Source: CAZIUL01 sp964542475
GTDB taxonomy: Bacteria; Planctomycetota; B15-G4; CAYZWU01
Length of the DNA: 64,000 nt
Assembly: GCA_964542475.1 (NCBI GenBank)
Contig: CAZIUL010000009.1
Span: 1-64,000 of the forward strand
Direction: 5' to 3'
Shown: one piece after another, positions 34,378 through 43,670 of the stretch
Numbering within the stretch: the stretch's first letter is position 1
Layout of the letters: every line of letters starts with the position of its first letter
Notes under the pieces: model-generated
Database searches by the model: none
What the model saw: the letters and a program-made list of their open reading frames with translations, nothing else
What the model was told of the DNA's origin: nothing
Made by a program: the position numbers and the translations under genes

Positions 34378-35364
34378 TCACCCTAAAAAGCATCTGTGCC
34401 AGCGGTTGTCATGCAAATGGACTTCAGGAGGTTTATCCATCGAGCATCGATCGAGCGCTTCAGGACAGCGGGGATGAAACGGGCAACCCGTGGGCGGGTT
34501 CGAAGGGGAAGGAACATCTCCCTCGAGTATGATGCGCTTTTTTTTGCTTTCAGGATCGATTTCGGGCACGGCTGAGATCAGCGCGCGCGTGTACGGGTGC
34601 TTCGGATCATTGAAAACCTTATCCGTCTCCCCCATCTCCACGATCCGGCCGAGGTACATCACTGCCACCCGGTCGGAAATATGCCTCACAACCGAAAGAT
34701 CATGTGAGATGAAAAGGTAGGATAGGTTCAGCTCTTCCCGCAGGTCGTCCAACAGGTTAATGATCTGGGCCTGGACAGAGACATCGAGCGCTGAAACCGG
34801 TTCGTCGCACACAATGAACCGCGGCCTCACGCTCAAGGCTCTTGCGATGCCTATGCGCTGCCGCTGCCCTCCTGAAAACTCGTGTGGGTAGCGGTGAATG
34901 CACCCCTCATCAAGCCCGACCCTCCTCAACAGCTCCCTTGTCCGCTCCCGCACCTCTTCGCCTCTTGCAAGCCCGTGCACCTTGATCCCCTCGCTCACTA
35001 TGGCTCCAACGGTCATCCTCGGGTTGAGCGAGGAGTACGGGTCCTGGAAGATGATCTGCATCTTTGATCTCAGCTTTCGAAGCGCCTCTCGCGGAAGCGA
35101 AAAAACATCGCGTCCATCGAACAGAACCTCTCCCCCGGTGGGCGGTGCCAGGTTCAAAAGCGTCCTGCCAAGCGTGGTCTTTCCGCACCCGGACTCCCCC
35201 ACCAGCCCCAGGGCAGTCCCCTCATCGATGTTGAAGCTGACATTGTCCACAGCCCGCACATTGACCCGTTTCCTGCCAAATACCCCCTTCTTCATGTAAA
35301 AGTGCTTTACCAGCTCCCTGACCTGCACCAGCTCTTTTTTCGGTTTTATCGATCTCTTTTGCAT
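34378..35364 (-). CDS. oppF: Oligopeptide ABC transporter, ATPase OppF 2
   Basis: 328 aa from the ATG at 35364 (a longer frame reaches 35565 but overlaps oppD on the same strand). It has Walker A VGESGCGKTTLG, signature FSGGQRQRIG, Walker B FIVCDEPVSALD and H-loop LFISHDLSVV. The C-terminal cysteine motif is GCPFHPRCPEALDRC. Last gene of the second opp operon; it could also serve the first operon, which lacks its own OppF. Confidence 0.93.
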   Translation of the reverse strand: MQKRSIKPKKELVQVRELVKHFYMKKGVFGRKRVNVRAVDNVSFNIDEGTALGLVGESGCGKTTLGRTLLNLAPPTGGEVLFDGRDVFSLPREALRKLRSKMQIIFQDPYSSLNPRMTVGAIVSEGIKVHGLARGEEVRERTRELLRRVGLDEGCIHRYPHEFSGGQRQRIGIARALSVRPRFIVCDEPVSALDVSVQAQIINLLDDLREELNLSYLFISHDLSVVRHISDRVAVMYLGRIVEMGETDKVFNDPKHPYTRALISAVPEIDPESKKKRIILEGDVPSPSNPPTGCPFHPRCPEALDRCSMDKPPEVHLHDNRWHRCFLG

Positions 35365-35374
35365 TTGATCCCCA

Positions 35375-36394
35375 TTATGCCTGATCCGCACACATATCAA
35401 AAGGGAAGTGGCACGCGATCTTCCTTCCGGGAGCCTTTTCGCGCAAAAGGGGCACATCCTCCATGCACCGCGCCTGCGATATCGGACAGCGGGGATGAAA
35501 CCTGCACCCCGAAGGAAACGCGAGCGGGTCAGGAACAACGCCGGGTATCTCGTCAAGCCTGTCATTTCCCGCGCCCGCCCCGGGAAGAGAGCGCATGAGC
35601 ATGCTCGTGTACGGATGCCCGGGCTGCCTCAACAGCTCCTTGCTGCCTGCCTGCTCCACGATTCTCGACGCGTACATCACGCTCACACTGTCGGCAGCTC
35701 CGGCAACCACTGAAAGGTCGTGTGAGATCAGGAGCATGCCCATGCCGTATTCCTTCTGAACTCCCTTCAAAAGATCCAGAACCTGTGCCTGCACAGTAAC
35801 ATCAACTGCCGTGGTGGGTTCGTCAGCGATCAGGAGGCTTGGTCCGCAGATCAGCGCCATTGCTATCATTACCCTCTGCTTCATCCCGCCTGACAGCATG
35901 TGCGGATATTCGCTGAACCGCGCGTCCGCGTCAGGCATTCGCACGCGTCTGAACATCTCCACGGTTTTATCGCGAGCCTCTGCCCGGCTTGTATTCCTGT
36001 GCAGGCGAAAAGCCTCGGCCACCTGTTCGCCGACTTTCATGACCGGGTTGAGCGAACTCATGGGCTCCTGGAAAACCATGGCTATTCTGCTGCCGCGAAT
36101 TTTGCGAAGCTCTTTCGGCGCCAGCCGAAGGAGATCGTTCCCCTGAAACATGACCTTCCCCTTCACTATCTCTCCGGGAGGCGAAGGAAGCAGACGCAGG
36201 ATGGAAAGGGCCAGGGCGGTTTTTCCGCACCCGGATTCGCCCACCAGGGCCAGGCTCTCGCCTCGCCCGATCTCGAAGCTGACCCCGTCCACTGCCATCA
36301 CCACGCCCTCACAGGTTGAAAATTGCGTGTGGAGGTCCATGACCTCCAGAAGAGGCCCCGGCAACAGCGGTCCAACTGTTTTTTCATTGCCCAT
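35375..36394 (-). CDS. oppD: Oligopeptide ABC transporter, ATPase OppD 2
   Basis: 339 aa. It has Walker A VGESGCGKTALA, signature LSGGMKQRVM, Walker B LLIADEPTTAVD and H-loop LLISHDLSVVAG, with the OppD/OppF C-terminal cysteines in SGCRFHPRCPISQARC. It pairs with OppF 10 bp downstream. Spacing to oppC upstream is 27 bp. Confidence 0.94.
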   Translation of the reverse strand: MGNEKTVGPLLPGPLLEVMDLHTQFSTCEGVVMAVDGVSFEIGRGESLALVGESGCGKTALALSILRLLPSPPGEIVKGKVMFQGNDLLRLAPKELRKIRGSRIAMVFQEPMSSLNPVMKVGEQVAEAFRLHRNTSRAEARDKTVEMFRRVRMPDADARFSEYPHMLSGGMKQRVMIAMALICGPSLLIADEPTTAVDVTVQAQVLDLLKGVQKEYGMGMLLISHDLSVVAGAADSVSVMYASRIVEQAGSKELLRQPGHPYTSMLMRSLPGAGAGNDRLDEIPGVVPDPLAFPSGCRFHPRCPISQARCMEDVPLLREKAPGRKIACHFPFDMCADQA

Positions 36395-36421
36395 AAAACA
36401 TTCCTAAAACACCTTCGCGGG

Positions 36422-37657
36422 CTACCGCATCCTGGGATCGAGAGCATCCCTCAGTCCCTCACCCACAAGGTTGAACGCTGTAACCGCAAAAAAAATCGCC
36501 GCTCCGGGAAAAACCGTGAGCCCCCAGGCGATGTCGATGTAGCTCTTGCCGTCCGCAAGCATCCGTCCCCATGACGGGATGGGCGGCTGCACACCGAACC
36601 CCAGGAACGAAAGCCCGCTCTCGATCAGTATTGCTCCGGCGATTCCGAAGGTCGCGGAAACAAGCACGGGCCCAAGCCCGTTCGGCAGCATGTGCACGAA
36701 GATCATTCGCGTACTCGACAGCCCGAGCGCCTTCCCCGCCGCAACGTACTCCTCGTTTTTGAGCCGCAGAAACTCGCCCCTGACAAGGCGGGCCACGCCG
36801 GGCCAGCGTAAAAGCCCGATGAGTGCCATCACCAGGAACATGTTCGGCGGCAGAAAACAGAACACCGCAAGGATGGCGAAAAGCACGGGGAAGCAGATCA
36901 CAACCTCGATGAGCCGGCTCAAGAGAATGTCGACCATGCCTCCGAAGTAACCTGCCATGGCACCGATGACAACCCCGATCAACACGTAGATGGACACAGC
37001 CACAAAGCCCACGAGCATGGAGACCCGAGCCCCGTGGATCAGCCTGGAAAGCTCGTCTCTGCCCATCTGATCGGTCCCGAGCCAGTGTTCCTTACCGGGC
37101 GGATCGTGAAGCTTGGAAAAATCAAACTCCGCCGGAGAGTACGGGATGAGAGGCATGACGCAGAGCACCGCTTTATTGCCGCTGTCCCTGTACGAGGTGT
37201 AGTCCGAACGGTCCAGTTGCTCAGGCCACATAAGCGCGATGACAACGACAGCCACGACCGCTGGCACGGCAAAAAGCGCGCGTGTGCGAGCGACACGATG
37301 CGTGACGTTAGATCCTCGCCTGATTGCGGCGCGCCTCTTCAAGACGCCCAGAAGCCAGGCGGCGACAAAGATGCAGAAACCTGCAAGCCAGAAAAAATCC
37401 TGCCCTGTAAACGCCTTGAACACAGGGAACAAAAGCCCGCCGGTTTCGCCCTTGAACACGAGAGGCTTGTTTCCAGCGATAAAAGGAGCGAACACGGCAA
37501 GGAGGAAAAGGAAGCAGATCACGCCAAGGCCGATCACGGGAAGCCTGCTTCTGAAGAAGCGGGGCGAGCGATGGGGTGCAGGGCCGCTGCCCGAGCCGGG
37601 CCCCGGGACGGCTGTTGTTTTGCGGTCTTCACCCGTTTTTGCCCGCTGCCTGAACAT
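36422..37657 (-). CDS. oppC: Oligopeptide ABC transporter, permease OppC 2
   Basis: 411 aa from the ATG at 37657, which follows GAGG seven bases upstream and lies right after the oppB stop (TGAGATG). It is longer than usual (about 300 aa). Between the first span (RLPVIGLGVICFLFLLAVF) and the conserved HWLGTDQMGRDELSRL region there are two extra hydrophobic segments (DFFWLAGFCIFVAAWLLGVL and FAVPAVVAVVVIALMW). The EAA loop VAAGKALGLSSTRMIFVHML is normal. The start at 37675 is an alternative. Confidence 0.9.
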   Translation of the reverse strand: MFRQRAKTGEDRKTTAVPGPGSGSGPAPHRSPRFFRSRLPVIGLGVICFLFLLAVFAPFIAGNKPLVFKGETGGLLFPVFKAFTGQDFFWLAGFCIFVAAWLLGVLKRRAAIRRGSNVTHRVARTRALFAVPAVVAVVVIALMWPEQLDRSDYTSYRDSGNKAVLCVMPLIPYSPAEFDFSKLHDPPGKEHWLGTDQMGRDELSRLIHGARVSMLVGFVAVSIYVLIGVVIGAMAGYFGGMVDILLSRLIEVVICFPVLFAILAVFCFLPPNMFLVMALIGLLRWPGVARLVRGEFLRLKNEEYVAAGKALGLSSTRMIFVHMLPNGLGPVLVSATFGIAGAILIESGLSFLGFGVQPPIPSWGRMLADGKSYIDIAWGLTVFPGAAIFFAVTAFNLVGEGLRDALDPRMR

Positions 37658-37658
37658 C

Positions 37659-39371
37659 TCACTTCCTCTCGTCATAACGGATCCTCGGATCCACCAACGC
37701 ATACAGGATGTCCGAGAGCAGGATCCCTGTCAGAACCAGGAAAGCGGAAAAAAAAGTGATGGCCATGACCACAGGGTAGTTCCGCTGGTACACCGCGTTG
37801 AACCCCAGCCTGCCCATGCCGGGGATCCCGAAGATGTACTCGATGATCACAGAGCCGCTGATCAGGGCGGGGAGCAAACCTCCGATGAGGGTCACTACCG
37901 GTATGATCCCGTTCCGGAACGCGTGCTTCATGATGACAACGCGCTCGCTGAGCCCTTTCGCGCGCGCGGTCCGGATGTAGTCCTGGCGGATCACATCGAG
38001 CATGCCTGAGCGCGTGTACCTTGACAGCACAGCCAGGCCGCCGTAGGTCATGCAAGCGACCGGCAGGCACATGTGCCATAGCCTGTCCATGAGATACGGC
38101 CAGAAGGAAAGCGCGTGCGCCCCGTCCGAGTTCAGCCCCTGCACAGGAAAGAGCTCGGCAAACCTGCCCTCGCCTAGAAAGTAAATGAGCATGTAGGCCA
38201 CCCAGAAGCTGGGCAGGGAATAGAGCACGAACAGCACAAAAGTGGTCAGCCGGTCGAGGAACGTGTCCTGCCTGACCGCTGACAGGATCCCGATCGGAAC
38301 AGAGATCATGTACATCAGGAAAATGACAACCATCTGAAAGCTGAACGTGACCTTGAACGCCTTCCACACCTTTTCGACCACCGGTTCGTGGTCGATGTAC
38401 GATTCACCGAAGTCCAGGCAAAGGATCCTGCAGAGCCAGATGGGGTACTGGGCCTCGGTAAAGGTTTTCAAAACGCGCTCGAACGCGCCTATCTCCCTGA
38501 AAGCGAGCCCGTCATCATCCCACCACGAGTCAATGAATCGGAGCGCTGTGTTGAACCTGCTGTCGTCTGATGCCGAAATGAGCTCCTTTGTATACCCCGC
38601 GTACGGCGCTGCGTACGTGATGAGCCTCCTCTTGTCCTGAAGATCTTCCGTGTGCTCCAGGCGCTTCATCAGAACAGGGAGCAGCAGCTCGCCGAGCTCT
38701 TCGCGAGCACGCCCGAGCATGGCTGCGGCATCGCTTTCAGGGCAGCTCTTCAGATCATCAAGAACACCGCGGAGGGCGTCCTGCTCGAAGACAACGCTGT
38801 TTTGCGCCCACCAGGACGAAAGCTCCTCCACGCTGACAGCCGCTGACAAGCCTGCGCCTACATGAAGGGCCCTTAAAAGCGCTTGCTTGCGCGCGCCCCC
38901 GCCGCTATCCGGCATGGACAATACAAGAGGCGCGAGGTAAGGAACGAGACGCATCCCGAAGTCCTGCAGCTTTCGTCCTTTTCGCCCCAATGCCTCTTCG
39001 AGCTCCTCGAGCGTACAAGCGAGCTTCTCCTGTACATCCGCTCCCCCGGCTGCTTTCCGCCTTTCCTCAAAAACCGCGATCTCGTCAAGAAGCCCGGAAA
39101 CCTCCTCCCACGCGTGTAGAACGGCGCGCCTGCGGTCCTTCACGTCAAAGTTCAGAAGCAGCGGCTTGTCCAGGCCGTATAGCTTTCGGATCTCCTGGAT
39201 GGCATCCCTGGTCAGCGGCGTGGCATAGGCGTCCGCGCCTGCTCCGGCTGCGGAGGTTCCGAGCGCGTCAGGATCGCCTGGCGCGAGGTGAATCAGGCAG
39301 AATGTAATCACGGTAATGCCGAACAGCGTGGGCACCGCGATGAGGATCCGTTTGAGTATGTACTTCCACAT
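37659..39371 (-). CDS. oppB: OppB 2 with large periplasmic helical insertion
   Basis: 570 aa against about 310 for normal OppB. The first span (YILKRILIAVPTLFGITVIT) and the conserved IRKLYGLDKP (residues 61-70) are followed by about 230 extra residues (roughly 78-305). The normal protein then resumes with ILCLDFGESYIDHEPVVEK and five spans, EAA loop IRTARAKGLSERVVIMKHA and C-terminal DPRIRYDERK. The insert is rich in helices with alternating Leu/Ala (LLRALHVGAGLSAAVSVEEL, LPVLMKRLEHTEDLQDKRRL), HEAT-like in look, and should lie in the periplasm where the binding protein docks. It is in frame with no sign of a frameshift. Confidence 0.9.
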   Translation of the reverse strand: MWKYILKRILIAVPTLFGITVITFCLIHLAPGDPDALGTSAAGAGADAYATPLTRDAIQEIRKLYGLDKPLLLNFDVKDRRRAVLHAWEEVSGLLDEIAVFEERRKAAGGADVQEKLACTLEELEEALGRKGRKLQDFGMRLVPYLAPLVLSMPDSGGGARKQALLRALHVGAGLSAAVSVEELSSWWAQNSVVFEQDALRGVLDDLKSCPESDAAAMLGRAREELGELLLPVLMKRLEHTEDLQDKRRLITYAAPYAGYTKELISASDDSRFNTALRFIDSWWDDDGLAFREIGAFERVLKTFTEAQYPIWLCRILCLDFGESYIDHEPVVEKVWKAFKVTFSFQMVVIFLMYMISVPIGILSAVRQDTFLDRLTTFVLFVLYSLPSFWVAYMLIYFLGEGRFAELFPVQGLNSDGAHALSFWPYLMDRLWHMCLPVACMTYGGLAVLSRYTRSGMLDVIRQDYIRTARAKGLSERVVIMKHAFRNGIIPVVTLIGGLLPALISGSVIIEYIFGIPGMGRLGFNAVYQRNYPVVMAITFFSAFLVLTGILLSDILYALVDPRIRYDERK

Positions 39372-39382
39372 GGCCCGTCCGT

Positions 39383-41197
39383 TCAGCGCGGGAGTTCGTC
39401 AGAAGGCTTGCGGTTCTCCGGGGGAAGCCACCATTCGTAAAAGAAAACGCCGGTCTTGTGGATCTTCACGTTGTACCAGCGCTTGTTGATGGCCACCGAA
39501 GAAGCCAGAGAGTACAGGAACGTAAAAGGCTGGTCCTTGTGAATGATCCTGTGGAATTCCCGAAGCAGTGCAAAGCGCTTCTCTTCATCGAACTCCAGCC
39601 GCGCCCCTTCGAGGAGCTTATCCGCACGCGAGTTCTTATAAAAAACCCTGTTGTTCGTACCCTGTCTGGCCTGGGATGAGTGCCATATCCCGTACGGATC
39701 CTCGAAAAGATGATAGGTCCTGAACCCCCATGTAAACGCTTCAAAAGCGCACTCGTTGAGCTTGTCCGCAAAAGCGGACCGTTCCATCTGGCGAAGGTTC
39801 ATCTTCACGCCGATCTTTCTCAAGTCCTCCTTCAGCGCGGTGGCCAGCGCTTCCTGGTACTGGGTACGAAACGGCAGGCTGTACAGTTCGAACTCGAAGT
39901 TGCGCTGCTTGTCATCGATCTTCTTGTCGAGTATCCCGTCCCCGTCATGATCTTCCCATCCCGCTTCCTCCAAAAGCCGGACGCTCTCCCGCGCGTCGAA
40001 GCAAAACGGCTCCACCGACCTGTCGTATGCCCTGGAGTAGTAGAAAAGGGGTCCCGTGATGACCTTGCCAAGACCGTGGATGTGCGATTGCAGGATTTCC
40101 TTCCGCCTCACCATGTGGGTCATGGCGCGCCTTACCAGCGGATCACGGAAAATCCCTGACTCGTTGTTCCATGCGATGTATGTCCAGAACGGCAAAAAGT
40201 ACATGTGCCGCGTTGCGATCTTTTCGAACTCCGGGGTTCTAGTCCTGTGCTTCCAGTCATCAGGCACCAGCACGCAGATATCGATCTCGCCGCGCATGAA
40301 ACGGGTCGTCACCATGTCGGCATCAGGCACCGAGCGCCAGCGCAGCCCATCCACATAGGGCCTGAATTTCTCCGGAAAAATATCGCGGTTCATGTCGTTC
40401 CTGTTCAGCAGGATCTCCTGGTCGCTCTCCCAGTGATGAAAGCTGAACGGGCCGTACCCAACGGGTTTGCGCCCAATTGGATGGCTTGCTATCTCCTTGT
40501 GAGGTACGCTGTCGAGTATGTGCGCGGGCAGGAGCCTGAAATCATGCCCCATCTTGTACACGGCATCAACGCTGGGCTTGTCGTAAACAGCCTGGAACCT
40601 GTGGTCATCAATCACACGGACGTCGATCAGGTGCTTGAAATCAGCCTCGACCCTGGCTGCGCCGGATGCCGGATCCTTCATGACGTCGAAGGAGAACCTC
40701 ACGTCCCTGGTCGTGACATACGCCCCGCTTTCTTCGAAGTCGTGCCATCTGAGCCCCTTGCGCAGGCACCATGTGCACACGAGCTTATCCTCTGAAACAT
40801 CGGGAAGGGACTCGGCCGTGAACGGGATCAGCTCAAGTGAATCGGCCTCGATTTCCAGCAGCCTGGGGTATATGTACTTGCAGACCGATTGCGAGTATCC
40901 GTCCTGCCGCGTCATGTTGTTAAGGGTTGGAGGATCGTACGGCATGCGCACGTTAATAACGCCTCCAAAGGCCTTCTCACGGGTTCTCTCCTCAGGCGCG
41001 AGCATGCTGTCGCGATCCAGGTTGGCGCTGCTTTCGTCGAAGGCTTTCTCGGTTTGGACCGCCTCGTCCGGCTCAGGCTGCTCCTCGCGGGAACAGCCGG
41101 GCAGTACAAAACAGGGGGCAAGCACGATCACGGCTGTAAGCAGGCTGTTCAGGAGCTCGGCCCTTATGAAGAAGGTCTTAGACCCTGCCAGTGACAT
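39383..41197 (-). CDS. oppA: Oligopeptide ABC transporter, substrate-binding lipoprotein 2
   Basis: 604 aa, SBP_bac_5 family, with lipobox VLPGC in the signal peptide (LLTAVIVLAPCFVLPGCSRE), so lipid-anchored. A Glu/Asp-rich linker precedes the binding domain: INVRMPYDPPTLNNMTRQDG, YGPFSFHHWESDQEILL, PLVRRAMTHMVRRKEIL and a near-C-terminal FTFLYSLASSVAIN. An embedded DHDGDGILDK resembles a calcium-binding loop inserted in many of these proteins. It heads the minus-strand operon oppA-B-C-D-F. AAAGGAA precedes the ATG. Confidence 0.92.
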   Translation of the reverse strand: MSLAGSKTFFIRAELLNSLLTAVIVLAPCFVLPGCSREEQPEPDEAVQTEKAFDESSANLDRDSMLAPEERTREKAFGGVINVRMPYDPPTLNNMTRQDGYSQSVCKYIYPRLLEIEADSLELIPFTAESLPDVSEDKLVCTWCLRKGLRWHDFEESGAYVTTRDVRFSFDVMKDPASGAARVEADFKHLIDVRVIDDHRFQAVYDKPSVDAVYKMGHDFRLLPAHILDSVPHKEIASHPIGRKPVGYGPFSFHHWESDQEILLNRNDMNRDIFPEKFRPYVDGLRWRSVPDADMVTTRFMRGEIDICVLVPDDWKHRTRTPEFEKIATRHMYFLPFWTYIAWNNESGIFRDPLVRRAMTHMVRRKEILQSHIHGLGKVITGPLFYYSRAYDRSVEPFCFDARESVRLLEEAGWEDHDGDGILDKKIDDKQRNFEFELYSLPFRTQYQEALATALKEDLRKIGVKMNLRQMERSAFADKLNECAFEAFTWGFRTYHLFEDPYGIWHSSQARQGTNNRVFYKNSRADKLLEGARLEFDEEKRFALLREFHRIIHKDQPFTFLYSLASSVAINKRWYNVKIHKTGVFFYEWWLPPENRKPSDELPR

Positions 41198-41309
41198 ACG
41201 TTGTTCCTTTCAAGAGATTCGGGCGCCTTCATTCATTTAGTACGAACAGGCTGCGAGGTTACTGGCCGTCGGCAACAAATCGGATACGGGCTTCTCACGA
41301 AGGAGCGCG

Positions 41310-41693
41310 TCAGGTCGCGATAGCAACTGCATCGACCTCGACCATCACATCCTTTGGCAGTCTCGACACCTCCACAGCCGCCCTCGCAGGTTTAGAACTC
41401 TCGAAAAAGCCGGCATAAACCTCGTTCATGGCCTGAAACCCGGAGAGGTCTTTCATGTACACGGTAACCTTGAGCACCTGCTCAGGAGACGATCCGGCCG
41501 CCCTCAAGACAACCATCAGGTTTTCGAGCGCTTTTTTCGTCTGCTCCTTGATCTCATTGCCAACGATCTCCCCGGAGGATGCATCCATGGGTATCTGGCC
41601 CGAGACGAACACCATGCCGCCGCTTTTGACCGCCTGGGAATAGGGACCGATGGCAGCGGGTGCATCCGCTGTCGCTACTGACTCCACACTCAT
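41310..41693 (-). CDS. ridA: RidA family 2-iminobutanoate deaminase
   Basis: 127 aa. RidA hydrolyses reactive enamine/imine intermediates (2-aminoacrylate and 2-iminobutanoate) released by PLP enzymes. The motifs APAAIGPYSQAVKSGGMVFVSGQIP, shown here as IGPYSQAVKSG and VFVSGQIP, and the C-terminal KDVMVEVDAVAIA are diagnostic. The substrate arginine of the family lies in KPARAAVEVSRLP. ATG at 41693 is preceded by AAGGAG at seven bases. It is 112 bp upstream of oppA on the same strand; cotranscription is possible. Confidence 0.95.
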   Translation of the reverse strand: MSVESVATADAPAAIGPYSQAVKSGGMVFVSGQIPMDASSGEIVGNEIKEQTKKALENLMVVLRAAGSSPEQVLKVTVYMKDLSGFQAMNEVYAGFFESSKPARAAVEVSRLPKDVMVEVDAVAIAT

Positions 41694-41719
41694 TATAAAC
41701 TCCTTTCTCACTGCTTCGC

Positions 41720-41750
41720 TGCCTCGCGACAAAGAGTATGAATAAGCGGA
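41720..41750 (-). repeat. Dispersed palindromic element, left-half copy R6
   Basis: Left arm only, read on the minus strand (TCCGCTTATTCATACTC... to GAGGC), 27 nt upstream of ridA. Same half, orientation and gene-relative position as R3. Confidence 0.72.
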
Positions 41751-42017
41751 AGGTGCTTCGCATTCTTTTTTATAACCGGTGCTTCGGTTTCGATCAGCTT
41801 TCCCTGCATCTCGTCCATAGGTAATAACCGTTCACCTTTGCAACAAACTCATATGCCGCCTCTCCTAAAACATCTCAACAGATAATCAAATACCTGTCAA
41901 AGGGGTTGTTCCGGAAAATCACGGCATCCAGGGAGCCCGCGGTCGGTGCCAAAAAGGTAACTATGCTGCATGACATGCGTCTTGAATTCAGCTGTTTCGT
42001 TCGACAGGAGAAAACCT
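41751..42017. other. Non-coding gap between ridA and comEC
   Basis: Divergent intergenic region. I see no gene, terminator or convincing promoter. A ribosome site AGGAG lies at its right end (42006-42010). Confidence 0.5.
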
Positions 42018-43517
42018 TTGTACAGCCGGTACCCGGCGCTGCTCCTCCTTTTTCCATATGTAACGGGCCTGGTCCTGGGGCCCGCAGCCTACGTGGCATG
42101 GGTTCTCAAGACAGCCGCATCATTGCACGGACAAGGGGCGCGGCTGTTCGTGGACCCGCGTACCGCTGCCGCGGCTCTCATTCCAATCGTCATGTCCGCA
42201 GCCGGTGGGATATTCCACGCCACAGCCCAGCCCCTGCCCTGCGGCAAAACGCCCGTGTCAATAGTGGGCCGGATCACGGACGGGCCATGGCCTGTATCGG
42301 GGTACTCGGAAAAGTACGAGATGAAGCTCATGACAGGCAAGGAGGCGGGCAATGCGTGTTACTGCGTGCTTGCATCCGGTGGACCTGTAAAGAGCGCGAA
42401 AGCCGGCGACAAGGTTCGCGTGCGCGGAGGGCTCCGTGCGTGGGGAAAACGGCGTTACATAGATACCAGAACGGAGCTGATCCGTGTTGTGGAAGAGGCC
42501 GGTGCATTCGATCCGGCAAGATGCGTATACATCGTCCGCAAAATGCTCTGGGAAGGGTTGAGGTCCTCGCTTGAGCCTCGATCCGCATCGCTTTGCGCTG
42601 CCATGCTCATCGGGCTTCCGGTCACTGTAAAGCGTGAGATCAAGGATACATTTCGACGAACAGGAACAGCTCACCTCCTCTCGATCAGCGGCCTTCATGT
42701 AGGGCTTGTGTCGTTCATGCTGCTTTCGCTCCTTGTGCGGCTGGGGCTCGGGGAAAGGCGCCGCTTCTGGCCACTCCTTGCATCGCTCACAACCTTCTGC
42801 CTTTTGACCGGGGGGAGGATACCGGTGCTCAGGGCATACCTTGTCTGCGCTCTCCATCTCTGCGGGCTGAAAAAAAACCGATACATCGATGCTTTCAACC
42901 CTCTTTTCAACGCGTGCATGATCATCCTGGTGATCCAGCCATATGCTCTGTTCGAGATCTCCTTCCAGCTGTCCTTTGCCGGGTACAGCTCCATCCTTCT
43001 CTTTCTCAAGGCACAGAAAAAACTGACCATCCTCTGCAGGCTCAGAAAGCCGGCCGGTCCTGCAACCCGGCCGTTGCTTCGCAAAACCAGGGCGGTTGCC
43101 GGAAAAACCGCCGTGTTTCTTGGAGTCTCATGTGCAGCCTGGCTTGGAACACTGCCCCTGACACTCTACTATTTCAACTATTTCTGCCTCTTAACCCCCC
43201 TGATAAATTTTATTGTCTTCCCCGCTTTCGTGGCCGCACTCTTAGCTGGTGCCATCCACCTGAGCATGATCCTGCCGGGCCTCCACCTCAGCCTTATCAC
43301 CGCCTGGCCGGCGGAAGCTTGTATCTCCCTTTTTTACAGACTGTTGGAAAGATGCAGCGCCATGCTGCCACACCTGTCTTCACGCATCACGATACCCGGA
43401 GCGCTGGTTCTCCTCATCTATGCAGGCATGGCATGCCTGCTCGTGTTGCTCAGCGGAAATCCGGGATTTTCAACGGTTAAAGCAAAGAAAGGTTACAAAA
43501 ACGCAGCGAAGCAATAA
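42018..43517 (+). CDS. comEC: ComEC/Rec2-type DNA-uptake channel protein
   Basis: 499 aa from TTG at 42018, chosen because AGGAG lies seven bases upstream; an in-frame ATG at 41970 is the alternative. It has two N-terminal hydrophobic segments, then an OB-like region (VSIVGRITDGPWPVSG..., GDKVRVRGGLRAWGKRR). The polytopic competence domain with the hallmark HLLSISGLHVGL (family Competence, PF03772) follows. It ends after the membrane domain. The C-terminal metallo-beta-lactamase domain of full ComEC (DNA-degrading part) is missing, and no neighbouring gene supplies it. It would transport single-stranded DNA across the inner membrane. Confidence 0.9.
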   Translation: MYSRYPALLLLFPYVTGLVLGPAAYVAWVLKTAASLHGQGARLFVDPRTAAAALIPIVMSAAGGIFHATAQPLPCGKTPVSIVGRITDGPWPVSGYSEKYEMKLMTGKEAGNACYCVLASGGPVKSAKAGDKVRVRGGLRAWGKRRYIDTRTELIRVVEEAGAFDPARCVYIVRKMLWEGLRSSLEPRSASLCAAMLIGLPVTVKREIKDTFRRTGTAHLLSISGLHVGLVSFMLLSLLVRLGLGERRRFWPLLASLTTFCLLTGGRIPVLRAYLVCALHLCGLKKNRYIDAFNPLFNACMIILVIQPYALFEISFQLSFAGYSSILLFLKAQKKLTILCRLRKPAGPATRPLLRKTRAVAGKTAVFLGVSCAAWLGTLPLTLYYFNYFCLLTPLINFIVFPAFVAALLAGAIHLSMILPGLHLSLITAWPAEACISLFYRLLERCSAMLPHLSSRITIPGALVLLIYAGMACLLVLLSGNPGFSTVKAKKGYKNAAKQ

Positions 43518-43537
43518 AATATGGCAAAAGGCCTGTG

Positions 43538-43632
43538 GCCCGCTTATTTCATACTCTTCGTCGCGAAGTGCCGCGAACAGTGAGTGACAAGGCGCAGGTT
43601 ACGGTGTCGCAGCAGAAGAGGATGAAGCGGGT
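43538..43632 (+). repeat. Dispersed palindromic element, 95-bp deletion form R7
   Basis: Both outer arms and the GTGACAAGGCGCA segment are present, but the central hairpin is gone. It lies just after comEC and before the HEAT-like protein gene. Confidence 0.88.
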
Positions 43633-43670
43633 GTAGTATAAATCCATTAGCCAGCAAAGGAACGCCTGTC

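Noticed and set aside
35365..35565. Longer start for the OppF gene
   Set aside because: It would overlap oppD on the same strand and adds a non-homologous Arg-rich stretch.
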